A DNA stretch of 29,290 nt, taken from contig CAKQOW010000027.1 in the NCBI GenBank assembly GCA_934256595.1, positions 1 through 29,290 of the forward strand. Direction: 5' to 3'. The position numbers and the translations under genes were made by a program. The DNA comes from an uncultured Clostridia bacterium (lineage in GTDB: Bacteria; Bacillota; Clostridia; Peptostreptococcales; Anaerovoracaceae). This document shows, piece by piece, positions 8,329 through 16,746 of the stretch. The notes beneath the pieces are model-generated. The model was given only the letters and a program-made list of their open reading frames with translations. It made no database searches and was not told the DNA's origin. How positions within the stretch are numbered: the stretch's first letter is position 1; each line of letters opens with the position of its first letter.

Positions 8329-10080
8329 CTATTCCTCCGCTAATATTTCTTTTATCTGCTGTATCACTTCTTCCGGGCTGATTGAAACCTGCGCGCCCGC
8401 CGTAGTCAGATGGCCTCCGCCTCCGAGCCGCTCCATTACGGTCTGAACATTCACATCGCCCAGAGACCTTGCCGAAATCACCGTCTGACCCGTAATGTCG
8501 GGACCTGCCACAAAGCTTGCCTTGATTTCTTTGATTGTGAGCAGCTCATCTGCAACCTGCGCATTTATAATCTGCGAATCGGTATGGGGCTGCCTTGTAA
8601 TCGAAAAGGCTATGTTGTTTTCAAAATGAGCGTCGGCTATGCCTCTTGCTCTGATTTTGAAGGTTTCTGTATCCATTCTGAAGAAACGCTTTACTTCTGT
8701 TGTATCTGCTCCCGCTCTCCTAAGCCACGATGCAGCCTCAAAGGTACGCACGCCTGTCTGCACCGCAAATCTGTTGGTGTCTATTGTCATACCGCCAAGC
8801 AGAGCCTCCGCCTCAAGCTTTGATATTGTCTTTTTGGCGCCGGCATACTGGAGCATTTCTGTAACCAGCTCACTTGTAGATGAAGCATAAGGTTCCATAT
8901 ATGCAAGGGTCGCGTTGTCTATAGCGTCCTCCGAACGCCTGTGATGGTCGATTATAACGAGGCGCTCGCACATATCCACAAGACCCGGGCACTCGGCAAG
9001 CACTGCTCTGTGAGTGTCAAGCAGTACCACAAGTGACTCGTCGTCAAGCAGATTAAGGGCTTTTTCTGAGGTTATAAAGTTATAGGCTTCGGTTTCCTTT
9101 GCCTGCTCAAACACCTCTGAAAGCGTATCGTTGTATTCATTTATAACTATATATACGTCTTTTTTGATGTCCTTTGCCAGTCTGTGTATGCCAAGGGCTG
9201 AGCCGAAAGCGTCCATATCGGGAAATCTGTGTCCCATGATGAGAACGTTTGAGGCCTGCTCCACAAGGAGCTTGAAGCCGTAATATATAATTCGGGATTT
9301 GCCCTTGTTGCTTTTTTCGACGGCTTTCATAACTCCACCGTAGTATTCAAGCTTCTGGCCTTTTTTGATGACCGCCTGATCTCCGCCTCTGCCCAGCGCC
9401 AGATCAACTGCCTCCTGCGCAAAGGTGTCGTTCTGCGGATAATTCCTGCCGCCTATGCCTATGCCGATACTCAGTGTAACGGGAAAATCCGCTTCTGTTT
9501 CTATTTCTCTGATTTTATCAAGCACCGAGAATTTATCTCTCTTGATAAAATCATAATACTTGTATTCAAACACGCAGAAAAACATATCGGGCTTGTATCT
9601 GGTTATGGAAGCGTCTATCTTGGTTCCCCACTGCCTGATACATTTGTCTATGTCCGTATCAAGTCTGAGTTTATCCGCATCCGATGTGACATTCTGAAGC
9701 TCGTCGTAATTGTCTACGTGTATAATTCCTATGCAGGCTCTCTCATTATTATATATGGCCTTGAGGTTTTCGTAGTTGGTAATATCCTTGAAATATATTG
9801 CAAGGTCAGGGGTTTCACCGTCACACAGCTTGCGCACCACCAGTTTGAAAATCTTGTCGTTACGGTTAAGCTGCAGGGTTTCTCCGCTGTCTGCGCTTTC
9901 GAGTATTGCAGAGTATTTGATGCCGGCAATGGTGAAAATATCGGCGCCCTCCTGCTTGTCATACACAAACACCTCGCCTATATCACTACTGGCTGCCGTA
10001 ACCTTACCGCTTCCGTTAATAGTGCATACAGGCATTCCCGCGTATTTACATATTAACTTTTCCAGTTCAAAGTTTTCCAT
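8329..10080 (-). CDS. gdpP: GdpP-type cyclic-di-AMP phosphodiesterase lacking the membrane helices
   Basis: A 583-residue DHH/DHHA1 phosphodiesterase that hydrolyses c-di-AMP to pApA. Order: PAS-like region (about 1-100), degenerate GGDEF domain (about 110-245), DHH domain (about 262-440) and DHHA1 domain (about 485-575). Metal and catalytic residues are visible: H284, D288 and D290 in GHRFPDMD, D355 in LLDTHR, the DHH motif at 378-380, D434, and GGGGH at 553-557. Typical GdpP/YybT proteins are about 650 residues with two N-terminal membrane helices; these are absent. The ATG overlaps the yybS stop (TAATG), so no upstream extension in this frame is likely. The protein is predicted to be cytosolic. 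The family call is sure; the missing anchor is seen directly. Confidence 0.94.
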   Translation of the reverse strand: MENFELEKLICKYAGMPVCTINGSGKVTAASSDIGEVFVYDKQEGADIFTIAGIKYSAILESADSGETLQLNRNDKIFKLVVRKLCDGETPDLAIYFKDITNYENLKAIYNNERACIGIIHVDNYDELQNVTSDADKLRLDTDIDKCIRQWGTKIDASITRYKPDMFFCVFEYKYYDFIKRDKFSVLDKIREIETEADFPVTLSIGIGIGGRNYPQNDTFAQEAVDLALGRGGDQAVIKKGQKLEYYGGVMKAVEKSNKGKSRIIYYGFKLLVEQASNVLIMGHRFPDMDAFGSALGIHRLAKDIKKDVYIVINEYNDTLSEVFEQAKETEAYNFITSEKALNLLDDESLVVLLDTHRAVLAECPGLVDMCERLVIIDHHRRSEDAIDNATLAYMEPYASSTSELVTEMLQYAGAKKTISKLEAEALLGGMTIDTNRFAVQTGVRTFEAASWLRRAGADTTEVKRFFRMDTETFKIRARGIADAHFENNIAFSITRQPHTDSQIINAQVADELLTIKEIKASFVAGPDITGQTVISARSLGDVNVQTVMERLGGGGHLTTAGAQVSISPEEVIQQIKEILAEE

Positions 10081-10823
10081 TATCTGCCCCTCACTCTTCC
10101 TTTAAGGCCGAATACCAGATCAAAGAATCCCAGCAGGTAGAGACCCATAACTCCTAAATTCTGTGTCATAAGCAGTATTGCCGCAATAATCGCAACTGCT
10201 TTCGGCCATCTTTTCATATAGACAAAATAGAATATAAAGCTGATGCCCTGATATGCAAACGCCATTCTGAACAGATAGTCGATGTTTGCATAAACCATCT
10301 GACCTGCCGAAAAATCCGTCAGAGTCAGCAGGTATGAAAGAAGATATATTCCAAACCAGTATAAAAACGCCTGCTTTCTCATTGAGAATTCTCTTATAGG
10401 TGTCATTTTGAGCAGGCTCTGATCTTTTTTGCGAAGCCATCTGTACAGTATAATATATTCCAGATAGGATATTATCGCTCCCCATATTATAAATGATGAC
10501 GGAAACATTTTTATAACGCTGCCATAGGCTTTCTGCAGGCTCAAAGCTCTCTCCGCCTCCGAAAGCCTATCCAGTCCCATGGACTGCATTATTTCGTTGT
10601 TGGCCGCCAGCGCCTTTGATGCGGCTTCAATGCCTGTCTGCATCTGCTCGCCTACCGACTGCCCTGTCATTCCTGCGATTGCGATTACTATAAGCTGTCC
10701 GACAGCCGAATATATTATTCCTGTTATTACTACTCTGTAGGGATCTGTTTTTGAAACTATTCCCCTCACTATTGCCGAAATGGGAAAAAGTATTCCAAAC
10801 AGAAATGCCAGTGTAAGATACAT
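10080..10823 (-). CDS. yybS: YybS/DUF2232 multi-spanning membrane protein
   Basis: A 247-residue hydrophobic protein with about seven membrane segments, starting MYLTLAFLFGILFPISAIV. Position directly upstream of gdpP and rplI, together with the hydrophobicity pattern, fits the DUF2232/YybS family, whose function is unknown. The start at 10823 is preferred over the ATG at 10838 because GAGGAG lies seven bases upstream of 10823. The stop overlaps the gdpP start in TAATG. It is the first gene of the replication operon; since GdpP here has no membrane helices, YybS is a conceivable membrane partner, but that is only inference. Confidence 0.87.
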   Translation of the reverse strand: MYLTLAFLFGILFPISAIVRGIVSKTDPYRVVITGIIYSAVGQLIVIAIAGMTGQSVGEQMQTGIEAASKALAANNEIMQSMGLDRLSEAERALSLQKAYGSVIKMFPSSFIIWGAIISYLEYIILYRWLRKKDQSLLKMTPIREFSMRKQAFLYWFGIYLLSYLLTLTDFSAGQMVYANIDYLFRMAFAYQGISFIFYFVYMKRWPKAVAIIAAILLMTQNLGVMGLYLLGFFDLVFGLKGRVRGR

Positions 10824-10852
10824 ATTGCTTCTCCTCATATATAGTCCATTAT

Positions 10853-10861
10853 ATTATATCA
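10853..10861 (-). promoter_or_regulatory. Extended -10 promoter of the yybS-gdpP-rplI-dnaB operon
   Basis: On the minus strand TGATATAAT is an extended -10 element (TG at 10861-10860, TATAAT at 10858-10853). No good -35 is visible 17 bases upstream, as is usual for extended -10 promoters. The predicted start is about 20 bases before the yybS start. Between here and the thiolase terminator (10862-11013) I see only a short 12 bp palindrome at 10954-10965 and no gene. Confidence 0.65.
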
Positions 10862-11013
10862 CATCTCAGCCGGTTTTGATAATTAAAAGTGAATATAAGG
10901 CAAAAGTATGGCAGCAAAAAATCACACACCCAAGCGCAAATACATGCGCAGGCACTATATATAGTAAAATATCCGCTTCCTGTCAGGTATTGCACCCTTT
11001 ATAGCGTATATAC

Positions 11014-11048
11014 AAAAAACTGCCGTATGGAATTAACCATACAGCAGT
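11014..11048 (-). terminator. Rho-independent terminator of the thiolase gene
   Basis: On the minus strand a 12 bp stem (11048-11037 with 11030-11019, one G-U pair) with a six-base loop is followed by a six-T run. Confidence 0.9.
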
Positions 11049-11087
11049 CTCTGTAATCTTAACTGTTATGCAGCTTTTAAGAAGATA

Positions 11088-12269
11088 TTATCTTTCAACG
11101 ATCATAGTTGTACCCATGCCGCCGCCGATACATAATGTAGCAAGACCGTATTTTGAATCTCTCTTCATCATTTCGTAAATCAGAGTGATGAGAATTCTGC
11201 AGCCTGATGCTCCGATAGGGTGTCCGAGCGCGATTGCTCCGCCGTTTACGTTGATCTTTTCAGGGTCAAAGTTAAGGTCTTTTTTAACTGCAACTGACTG
11301 AGCTGCGAATGCTTCGTTAGCTTCGATAAGGTCAAGGTCTTCAGCCTTTAAGCCAGCCTTGTCAAGAGCCTTCTTGCAAGCAGGAACAGGTCCTACGCCC
11401 ATAATCTTAGGGTCAACGCCTGCTGATGCATATGACTTGATTGTGCAAAGAGGCTTGATTCCTAATTCGTCAGCCTTTTCTTTTGACATAACTACTACTG
11501 CAGCGCCTGAATCGTTGATTCCTGATGCGTTACCGGCTGTAACCATACCGCCGTCAGGCTTGAATGCAGGTCTTAATTTAGCCATCTTGTCTATAGTCAT
11601 TCCGAACTTAGGATATTCATCTGTATCAAATACGATAGGATCTCCCTTTCTCTGAGGAATAGTAACAGGCACGATTTCGTCCTTGAATCTTCCTGATTTT
11701 ACTGCTGCTTCTGCCTTGTTCTGTGACTCTAAAGCGAACTGGTCGAGTTCTTCTCTTGTAAGTCCCCACTGCTCTGCAACGTTTTCTGCTGTGATACCCA
11801 TATGATAGTCGTTGAATGCGTCAATAAGACCGTCATTTGTCATCATATCGATAAGCTTAGTGTTGTTCATTCTAGCTCCCCATCTTGCTGATGGAATAGC
11901 GTATGCTGTCGCTGACATATTCTCAGCTCCGCCTGCAACGATTATTTCTGCATCTCCTGCCTTGATCATCTGTGCTGCCATACTTACAGCTCTAAGACCT
12001 GATCCGCAAACCTTGTTGATAGTCATGCAAGGGATTTCAACAGGAAGACCTGCGTCTAACGACATCTGTCTTGCAACGTTCTGTCCTAAACCACCCTGAA
12101 GAACACAACCCATAAGTACTTCATCAACCATTTCAGGTTTAACGCCTGCTCTGTTTAAAGCTTCCTTGATAACTATTGAGCCTAAAGTTCTTGCAGGAAC
12201 GTTTTTAAGGCTTCCTCCAAAGCTTCCAAGCGGAGTTCTTGCTGCACCAGCGATAACAACTTCTCTCAT
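11088..12269 (-). CDS. thlA: Acetyl-CoA acetyltransferase (thiolase)
   Basis: A 393-residue thiolase that condenses two acetyl-CoA to acetoacetyl-CoA, the first step of the clostridial butyrate pathway, or runs in reverse in fatty-acid breakdown. The nucleophile C88 lies in INKVCGSGL, H350 in GGAIALGHPIG, and the second active-site cysteine C380 in CIGGGMG. Length is typical. The start at 12269 is fixed by AGGAGG seven bases upstream; an in-frame ATG at 12335 would add a residue stretch unlike the family. It is transcribed alone, between a Rex-like operator/promoter region (12326-12387) and its own terminator. The biosynthetic role is favoured by the redox-type operator and absence of beta-oxidation neighbours, which is inference. 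Confidence 0.95.
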   Translation of the reverse strand: MREVVIAGAARTPLGSFGGSLKNVPARTLGSIVIKEALNRAGVKPEMVDEVLMGCVLQGGLGQNVARQMSLDAGLPVEIPCMTINKVCGSGLRAVSMAAQMIKAGDAEIIVAGGAENMSATAYAIPSARWGARMNNTKLIDMMTNDGLIDAFNDYHMGITAENVAEQWGLTREELDQFALESQNKAEAAVKSGRFKDEIVPVTIPQRKGDPIVFDTDEYPKFGMTIDKMAKLRPAFKPDGGMVTAGNASGINDSGAAVVVMSKEKADELGIKPLCTIKSYASAGVDPKIMGVGPVPACKKALDKAGLKAEDLDLIEANEAFAAQSVAVKKDLNFDPEKINVNGGAIALGHPIGASGCRILITLIYEMMKRDSKYGLATLCIGGGMGTTMIVER

Positions 12270-12325
12270 TCTGTAACCTCCTAAAAATATTATAAATTTA
12301 TTATTAATAACTTTGTTATAGCTAT

Positions 12326-12353
12326 ATAATAACATAAAAAACGATTAGTGCAA
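12326..12353 (-). promoter_or_regulatory. Candidate thiolase promoter
   Basis: On the minus strand TTGCAC (12353-12348) and TATTAT (12331-12326) are 16 bases apart, giving a leader of roughly 50 bases. The -35 is weak. An alternative pair uses TTGTTA at 12387-12382 (inside the Rex-like site) with a TATAAA 18 bases downstream. The whole region 12270-12390 is very AT-rich, so more than one start is possible. Confidence 0.5.
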
Positions 12354-12369
12354 TATATTTATAAATATA

Positions 12370-12387
12370 TTGTTAAAAATATAACAA
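12370..12387. promoter_or_regulatory. Rex-like operator upstream of the thiolase gene
   Basis: TTGTTAAAAATATAACAA matches the Rex consensus TTGTTAANNNNTTAACAA at all but one of the defined positions. Rex is the NADH/NAD+-sensing repressor that controls thiolase and butyrate genes in clostridia. The site lies 101 bases before the start codon, at or upstream of the likely -35 element, and it abuts a 22 bp perfect palindrome (12351-12372). Confidence 0.65.
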
Positions 12388-12437
12388 ATGCTTTTTGTTT
12401 TTGTATCATCTTGCGCTTTTGCACGTCTTTATTTTAA

Positions 12438-13370
12438 CTATTTTGCTTTAAAATTGCCTATATACTTCTCCAGCAGCCTGACCGGCTTGTATGAAAGCTT
12501 GGCTTTTCTAAGATTTTCGATACCCATATCCTCTTCTCTGTTGATGAACTCTATATCCTCAGGCAGAGCCTTACAGAATTCATTGCATATCATAGGATAG
12601 AGTCCTCTGTAATCGGTATTGGCCTTTTCGATATGCTGGGTAAGCATATTGCTTCCCAGTCTGCCGCCTGCCGTAAGAGCCTGAACCCTGCCGTCAATTC
12701 TTATGACGCCGCCGTAGTAGCCGCAGGCTTCAAAATTCTCAAAGACATCTCTCATTGCAGCCTCTTCATTCTTGAGAAGCTCCATTTCATGCTCCGGGAT
12801 TTCTTTACGGCCGTTAAAAAACTCTATAAACTCCATTAGCTCGTCGGCCATGCCCGAATTTATCGGCTCATATTCATATTCGTAGTTTTTCTTGAAAGAA
12901 TTTATATAGTTCTTCTTGGCGTGATATTTCTTGCCTCTAAGTTCCACCAGATCCTCTCGTCTGTATATATAGTCGAAGTTTGGTCTGTCCTCGGAGAACT
13001 CTATTTCAGGCGCCGCCTCGCATATAAGCTGTGTCATATGTTCCGGCACAAGTCTGAGATTAAACACCGCTCCCTTGGATTCGAAAATCCGCTTTGCTTC
13101 AAGTATTGTTTCTCTCAGCCGACCGCTGTCATAGCTGCCGGTTTTAGTCAGCGGCGGGAACATAAAGTTCAGCTTCTGATCGAGTTCAAGGTGGCTGATG
13201 CCCGATATGCACATATAGTCGCCTATTATCTCGAAGCAGAATTCATTGATATCCCTCCACATATAAAGCGCCGAAAATGACAGGCCCGATGTTTCGTATT
13301 CATATCCGTTAAGATATTCCTCCAGCACCTCTCTGTTTTCGATTGTTATTTTATTATCAAAGATATACAT
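12438..13370 (-). CDS. DUF2156 (GNAT-fold) protein
   Basis: A 310-residue protein of the DUF2156 family, related to the C-terminal domain of phosphatidylglycerol lysyltransferases and to FemX-like aminoacyl transferases with two GNAT folds. Diagnostic segments are the N-terminal SFSALYMWRD, the middle KKYHAKKNYINSFKK, and the C-terminal FINREEDMGIENLRKAKLSY. There is no membrane segment, so it is cytosolic. The family may use an aminoacyl-tRNA or acyl-CoA donor, but the substrate of these stand-alone clostridial members is unknown. It is the last gene of the coaX operon, 25 bases after the isochorismatase-like gene. No clear terminator follows before the thiolase regulatory region. Confidence 0.87.
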   Translation of the reverse strand: MYIFDNKITIENREVLEEYLNGYEYETSGLSFSALYMWRDINEFCFEIIGDYMCISGISHLELDQKLNFMFPPLTKTGSYDSGRLRETILEAKRIFESKGAVFNLRLVPEHMTQLICEAAPEIEFSEDRPNFDYIYRREDLVELRGKKYHAKKNYINSFKKNYEYEYEPINSGMADELMEFIEFFNGRKEIPEHEMELLKNEEAAMRDVFENFEACGYYGGVIRIDGRVQALTAGGRLGSNMLTQHIEKANTDYRGLYPMICNEFCKALPEDIEFINREEDMGIENLRKAKLSYKPVRLLEKYIGNFKAK

Positions 13371-13395
13371 TAATCTCCCTCTTTTCCCCTGAAAT

Positions 13396-13935
13396 CTATT
13401 TCACTATTTTGGATATAGCTTTAAATTCCGGAGCTTTGGCATTGTCTAAAATCTCGTAAAGAACTGATTCGTAGGTTGTCAGAACGCAGCCTGCCTGCTC
13501 CATTCTTCTCAATGCTGTTTCATAGTCAAGAGCTTTTCTTGAACCTATGCAGTCCACCGGCACAAATACGTTATGTCCCAGCTTCTTAATGGCAAGAGCG
13601 CTCTGCTGCAGGCAGATATGCGCTTCAACGCCGCATATAACTATGTTTTCTTTTTTGACTTCGTTAAATTTATTTACAAATTCCTCGCAGCCCATTACGC
13701 AGAATGAGCTTTTGTCTATAGGCTCAAAATCGCCAAGAGCCTCTGCTATTGCAGGGGCAGTACCGCCAAGTCCCTTGGAGTACTGGGTTGTAACAAGCTT
13801 CGGAATGTTAAATTCATTCATACCGTTGAAGAATTTGATAACTGTTTCTTCAAGCTCGGCTGATTTGTTCATTGCAGGCATCAGTTTGCCCTGCAGGTCA
13901 ATTACTACTAAAAGTGTGTTTTCTCTGTTTAACAT
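13396..13935 (-). CDS. Isochorismatase-like cysteine hydrolase
   Basis: A 179-residue alpha/beta hydrolase of the isochorismatase/nicotinamidase superfamily. The catalytic triad can be read as D13 (VVIDLQGKL), K75 (IDKSSF) and C108 (CGVEAHICLQQSA). It is likely to hydrolyse an amide, C-N or ether bond of a small metabolite, but the substrate cannot be inferred; members of this short group are often annotated as YcaC-like or nicotinamidase-related. Its ATG follows the surE stop with no gap (TAAATG), and GGAGG lies inside the end of surE, so the two are coupled. Complete, with no missing key residue. Confidence 0.9.
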   Translation of the reverse strand: MLNRENTLLVVIDLQGKLMPAMNKSAELEETVIKFFNGMNEFNIPKLVTTQYSKGLGGTAPAIAEALGDFEPIDKSSFCVMGCEEFVNKFNEVKKENIVICGVEAHICLQQSALAIKKLGHNVFVPVDCIGSRKALDYETALRRMEQAGCVLTTYESVLYEILDNAKAPEFKAISKIVK

Positions 13936-14712
13936 TTATATTAACCTCCATTTCTTTATTTCCTCTACCATATCCTTTGCCGTAAGATTATGCATCAGCG
14001 GCGTTATGGAAGCATACCCCTCATCAACTGCAGTCACATCTGCGTTTTTGTCATCCATATCATAGTTAATCGGATTGCCGCCGTACCTGTAGCACAGATC
14101 AATATTATCCGCATCATGCTCCTGCCCTGATTCAAGCACGAACCATGGCTCATAATTTCTTTTGCCCAGTGTTGTAATTCTGGTGCCTTTTATCTCTGCA
14201 TCCGGCAGATCAGGCACATTTACATTCAGTACGGTTCCCGGTTCAAGTCTGCCGCAGGCATTCTGCGCGCATCTTGCCGCCAGCCTGCATGCATATTCAA
14301 AGTGAGCTGCATTGTGACTGTTTACGGAAACCGCCACAGACGGCTTGCCGCAGACGCTTCCCTCAATAGCTGCCGCAACAGTTCCCGAGTACAGAGTATC
14401 CGTACCCATATTGCCTCCCAGATTGATGCCGGAGAACACCATATCTATTTCTATACCTATATCTCCGAGGACTTTGAGTCCCAGCTTGACACAGTCTGCC
14501 GGAGTACCTGTGGTTTCAAGGGCCATAACTGCATTGTCAAACTCCGTCCTTCTGACTCTGATAGGATCTCTGAAGGATATGCTGTGGCTTGCCGCGCTTC
14601 TCTGCTGATGCGGCGCGCATACATAAACCTCCGCCACCTCTGAAAGCGCTTTGGTAAGCTCATATATTCCGACTGCGTTTATTCCGTCATCATTTGATAT
14701 CAGTATCTTCAT
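13936..14712 (-). CDS. surE: 5'/3'-nucleotidase SurE
   Basis: A 258-residue metal-dependent nucleotidase that dephosphorylates nucleoside monophosphates, a survival protein in stationary phase. MKILISNDDGINAVGI supplies the metal-binding aspartates D8 and D9; HQQRSAASHSIS and SGINLGGNMGTDTLYSGTVAAA are the other family motifs. The start at 14712 is taken because MKILISNDDG is the universal N-terminus and GAGGAG lies six bases upstream; the ATG at 14748 would extend into the upstream gene. It overlaps the end of the TagO/WecA-like gene by 23 bases. Confidence 0.96.
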   Translation of the reverse strand: MKILISNDDGINAVGIYELTKALSEVAEVYVCAPHQQRSAASHSISFRDPIRVRRTEFDNAVMALETTGTPADCVKLGLKVLGDIGIEIDMVFSGINLGGNMGTDTLYSGTVAAAIEGSVCGKPSVAVSVNSHNAAHFEYACRLAARCAQNACGRLEPGTVLNVNVPDLPDAEIKGTRITTLGKRNYEPWFVLESGQEHDADNIDLCYRYGGNPINYDMDDKNADVTAVDEGYASITPLMHNLTAKDMVEEIKKWRLI

Positions 14713-15790
14713 CAGTTTCTCCTCTGTATTTTGCAACTGCTTCTTCAACGTCTTTTTTTACTTCTTCCACAATGGTAGGCACTGTATGGTTTCTGTCGGT
14801 TATAACGATGTAGATATATGCCAGCGCTATAACGCAGAGCCCTATGGTTTCAACATAAAGCTGCCTTGATAAAAGCACTGCCGCAGTACCCATTATTGCA
14901 CAGATACCGTACATGCACAGAACACTTCTTCTCTGTCCCATACCGCTTTTTAAAAAGCTGTGGTGTATATGCTCCTTGTCAGCCTCCATTATCGGTTTGT
15001 GTCTTATGATCCTTCTTAAAATGGCATAGGCTGTATCAAACACAGGAAGTCCCAGTACCAGCAGCGGAATTACTAGAGCAACAACAGTTGCGCTCTTGAC
15101 AAGTCCCATTATTGAAATGGCCGCTATCATAAAGCCCAGAAACTGCGAGCCGCAGTCACCCATAAAAGTCTTTGCCGGATAGAAGTTAAACGGCAGAAAT
15201 CCAAGGGCTCCGCCTGCAACCGCCAGCATAGGCAGACACTGATAATAGGTGCCGTGTATATATGCAACATATGCGATGCAGCATGAGGCTATGGCAACAA
15301 CTCCCGCCGCAAGGCCGTCCATTCCGTCTATAAGGTTTACGGCGTTGGTAATTCCCACAAGCCATATTATAGTTATTATGCACGCTGCTATCTCCGGTAC
15401 AAACTGCTTGTCCATCGAAAACAGGTATCTCATAAATTCAATTCTGGTGCCGAAGCCGTATACTACCGCAGCGGCGGCTATCTGTCCCAGCAGCTTGACT
15501 ACCGGCGGCAGGTTTTTGAGGTCATCTATAAGGCCCAGTATAAATATTATGGCTCCGCCTATCAGTATGCCTGTAAGCTGCATATTATGTCTTGCCAGAA
15601 TAAGCCCTATAGACAGCGTAACTCCGATAAAAATCGCTATGCCGCCTACTCTTGGTACCGGTCTTGTATGAATTCGTCTGTTGTCTTTTGGTATGTCCAC
15701 TCCGCCGATTTTAGGAGCAAGCCATATTGCCGCCGGCGTTAATATTGCCGTAGCAATCAGGGCTGTTAAAAAAACTGACCAGAAAATCAT
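14690..15790 (-). CDS. Undecaprenyl-phosphate sugar-1-phosphate transferase (TagO/WecA/MraY family)
   Basis: A 366-residue membrane enzyme with about ten or eleven helices. It transfers a sugar-1-phosphate, most likely GlcNAc-1-phosphate, from UDP-sugar to undecaprenyl phosphate, starting a wall teichoic acid or other surface glycan. Motifs: KDNRRIHTRPVPRVGG after helix 1, GLIDDLKNLPP, NAVNLIDGMDGLAAG, MGDCGSQFLGF, and the HIHHSFLKSGMGQ loop with the histidine motif. The RxHxxPxPRxGG and HIHH motifs separate it from MraY and favour the WecA/TagO branch. A charged cytosolic tail ends it. The start overlaps the dusB stop by four bases. No other glycan genes are present in the window. Confidence 0.93.
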   Translation of the reverse strand: MIFWSVFLTALIATAILTPAAIWLAPKIGGVDIPKDNRRIHTRPVPRVGGIAIFIGVTLSIGLILARHNMQLTGILIGGAIIFILGLIDDLKNLPPVVKLLGQIAAAAVVYGFGTRIEFMRYLFSMDKQFVPEIAACIITIIWLVGITNAVNLIDGMDGLAAGVVAIASCCIAYVAYIHGTYYQCLPMLAVAGGALGFLPFNFYPAKTFMGDCGSQFLGFMIAAISIMGLVKSATVVALVIPLLVLGLPVFDTAYAILRRIIRHKPIMEADKEHIHHSFLKSGMGQRRSVLCMYGICAIMGTAAVLLSRQLYVETIGLCVIALAYIYIVITDRNHTVPTIVEEVKKDVEEAVAKYRGETDEDTDIK

Positions 15791-16746
15791 CGTATTCTCC
15801 TTAATTTATCTCTTAGCTCTTGTGCATCGGTTATCTGGTTGATTTCTCTTCTCATAGCTGCCGCTCCCGGCATTCCCTTGAGGTACCAGCCTGTATGTTT
15901 GCGCATTTCTCTGACTGCCGCATACTCGCCTTTGAGTTCCAGCAGGTCGCAGAAGTGCTTCTCAAGCATTTCGCGTTTTTCGCGCGCATCAGGCGCCTTT
16001 GGAGGCTCCTTGCCCTCCCACAGAGCTTTTGCTTCTGCAAATATCCATGGGTTTCCCAGCGCGCCTCTTGCTATCATCACAAAGTCGCAGCCGGTCTGCT
16101 CTATCATATCAAGGGCATCGCGCCCCGAAAATATATCTCCGTTGCCTATAACCGGGATTTTCACAGCCTGCTTGACTTCCCTGATTATATCCCAGTCGGC
16201 CTTGCCTGTATAGTACTGTTCTCTGGTCCTGCCGTGAACCGCAACAGCCGAGGCTCCCGCCTGTTCGAGAATTTTCGCAACCTCCACCGCATTGACTGAG
16301 CTTTCGTCCCAGCCCATTCGTATCTTTGCCGTAACAGGCTTGCCGGTTTCTTTTACCATAGCTTCTATTATTCTGCCTGCCAGCTCCGGATTTTTGAGCA
16401 GCGCGGAGCCCTCTCCGTTTTTGACTACCTTGGGAACAGGGCAGCCCATATTAACGTCAAGTATGACGTTTCTGCGCTCCTCAAGCTTTGCGGCAGCAAA
16501 GCTCATAATCTCCGGCTCGCTTCCGAAAAGCTGCAGGGCTACAGGGCCCTCGTCCTCATACATATACAGAAGCCTTTCGGTGTTCTTGTCTCTGTACCAG
16601 AGTCCCTTGGCGCTTATCATTTCCGAATACACCATCGCTGCGCCCTGCATACTGCATATGCGGCGCATCGGCGCATCGGTTATTCCCGCCAGAGGAGCCA
16701 GTAAAAACGGGCTCTCCAGATTTATATCGCCTATTTTTAAAGCCAT
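15787..16746 (-). CDS. dusB: tRNA-dihydrouridine synthase DusB
   Basis: A 319-residue FMN-dependent reductase that makes dihydrouridine in the tRNA D-loop. A TIM barrel with LAPLAGITDAPMRRI at 17-30, SEMISAKGL, the catalytic C102 in DVNMGCPVPK, the FMN-binding AVHGRTREQYYTGKADW and GNGDIFSGRDA, and MIARGALGNPW; a C-terminal helical domain follows. These fit the DusB subgroup. The start overlaps the coaX stop (TAATG), and the gene continues into the TagO/WecA-like gene with a four-base overlap. coaX-dusB adjacency is common in Firmicutes. Confidence 0.96.
   Translation of the reverse strand: MALKIGDINLESPFLLAPLAGITDAPMRRICSMQGAAMVYSEMISAKGLWYRDKNTERLLYMYEDEGPVALQLFGSEPEIMSFAAAKLEERRNVILDVNMGCPVPKVVKNGEGSALLKNPELAGRIIEAMVKETGKPVTAKIRMGWDESSVNAVEVAKILEQAGASAVAVHGRTREQYYTGKADWDIIREVKQAVKIPVIGNGDIFSGRDALDMIEQTGCDFVMIARGALGNPWIFAEAKALWEGKEPPKAPDAREKREMLEKHFCDLLELKGEYAAVREMRKHTGWYLKGMPGAAAMRREINQITDAQELRDKLRRIR

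Noticed and set aside
8410..8823. Plus-strand 137-codon frame
   Set aside because: Antisense to the DHH/DHHA1 part of gdpP, with no initiation signal or motif.
10954..10965. 12 bp palindrome ACTATATATAGT upstream of yybS
   Set aside because: It is AT-rich and more than 90 bases from the likely promoter; chance is a sufficient explanation.
13547..14065. Plus-strand 172-codon frame
   Set aside because: Antisense to the isochorismatase-like gene and surE; composition follows their codon pattern and no ribosome site is seen.
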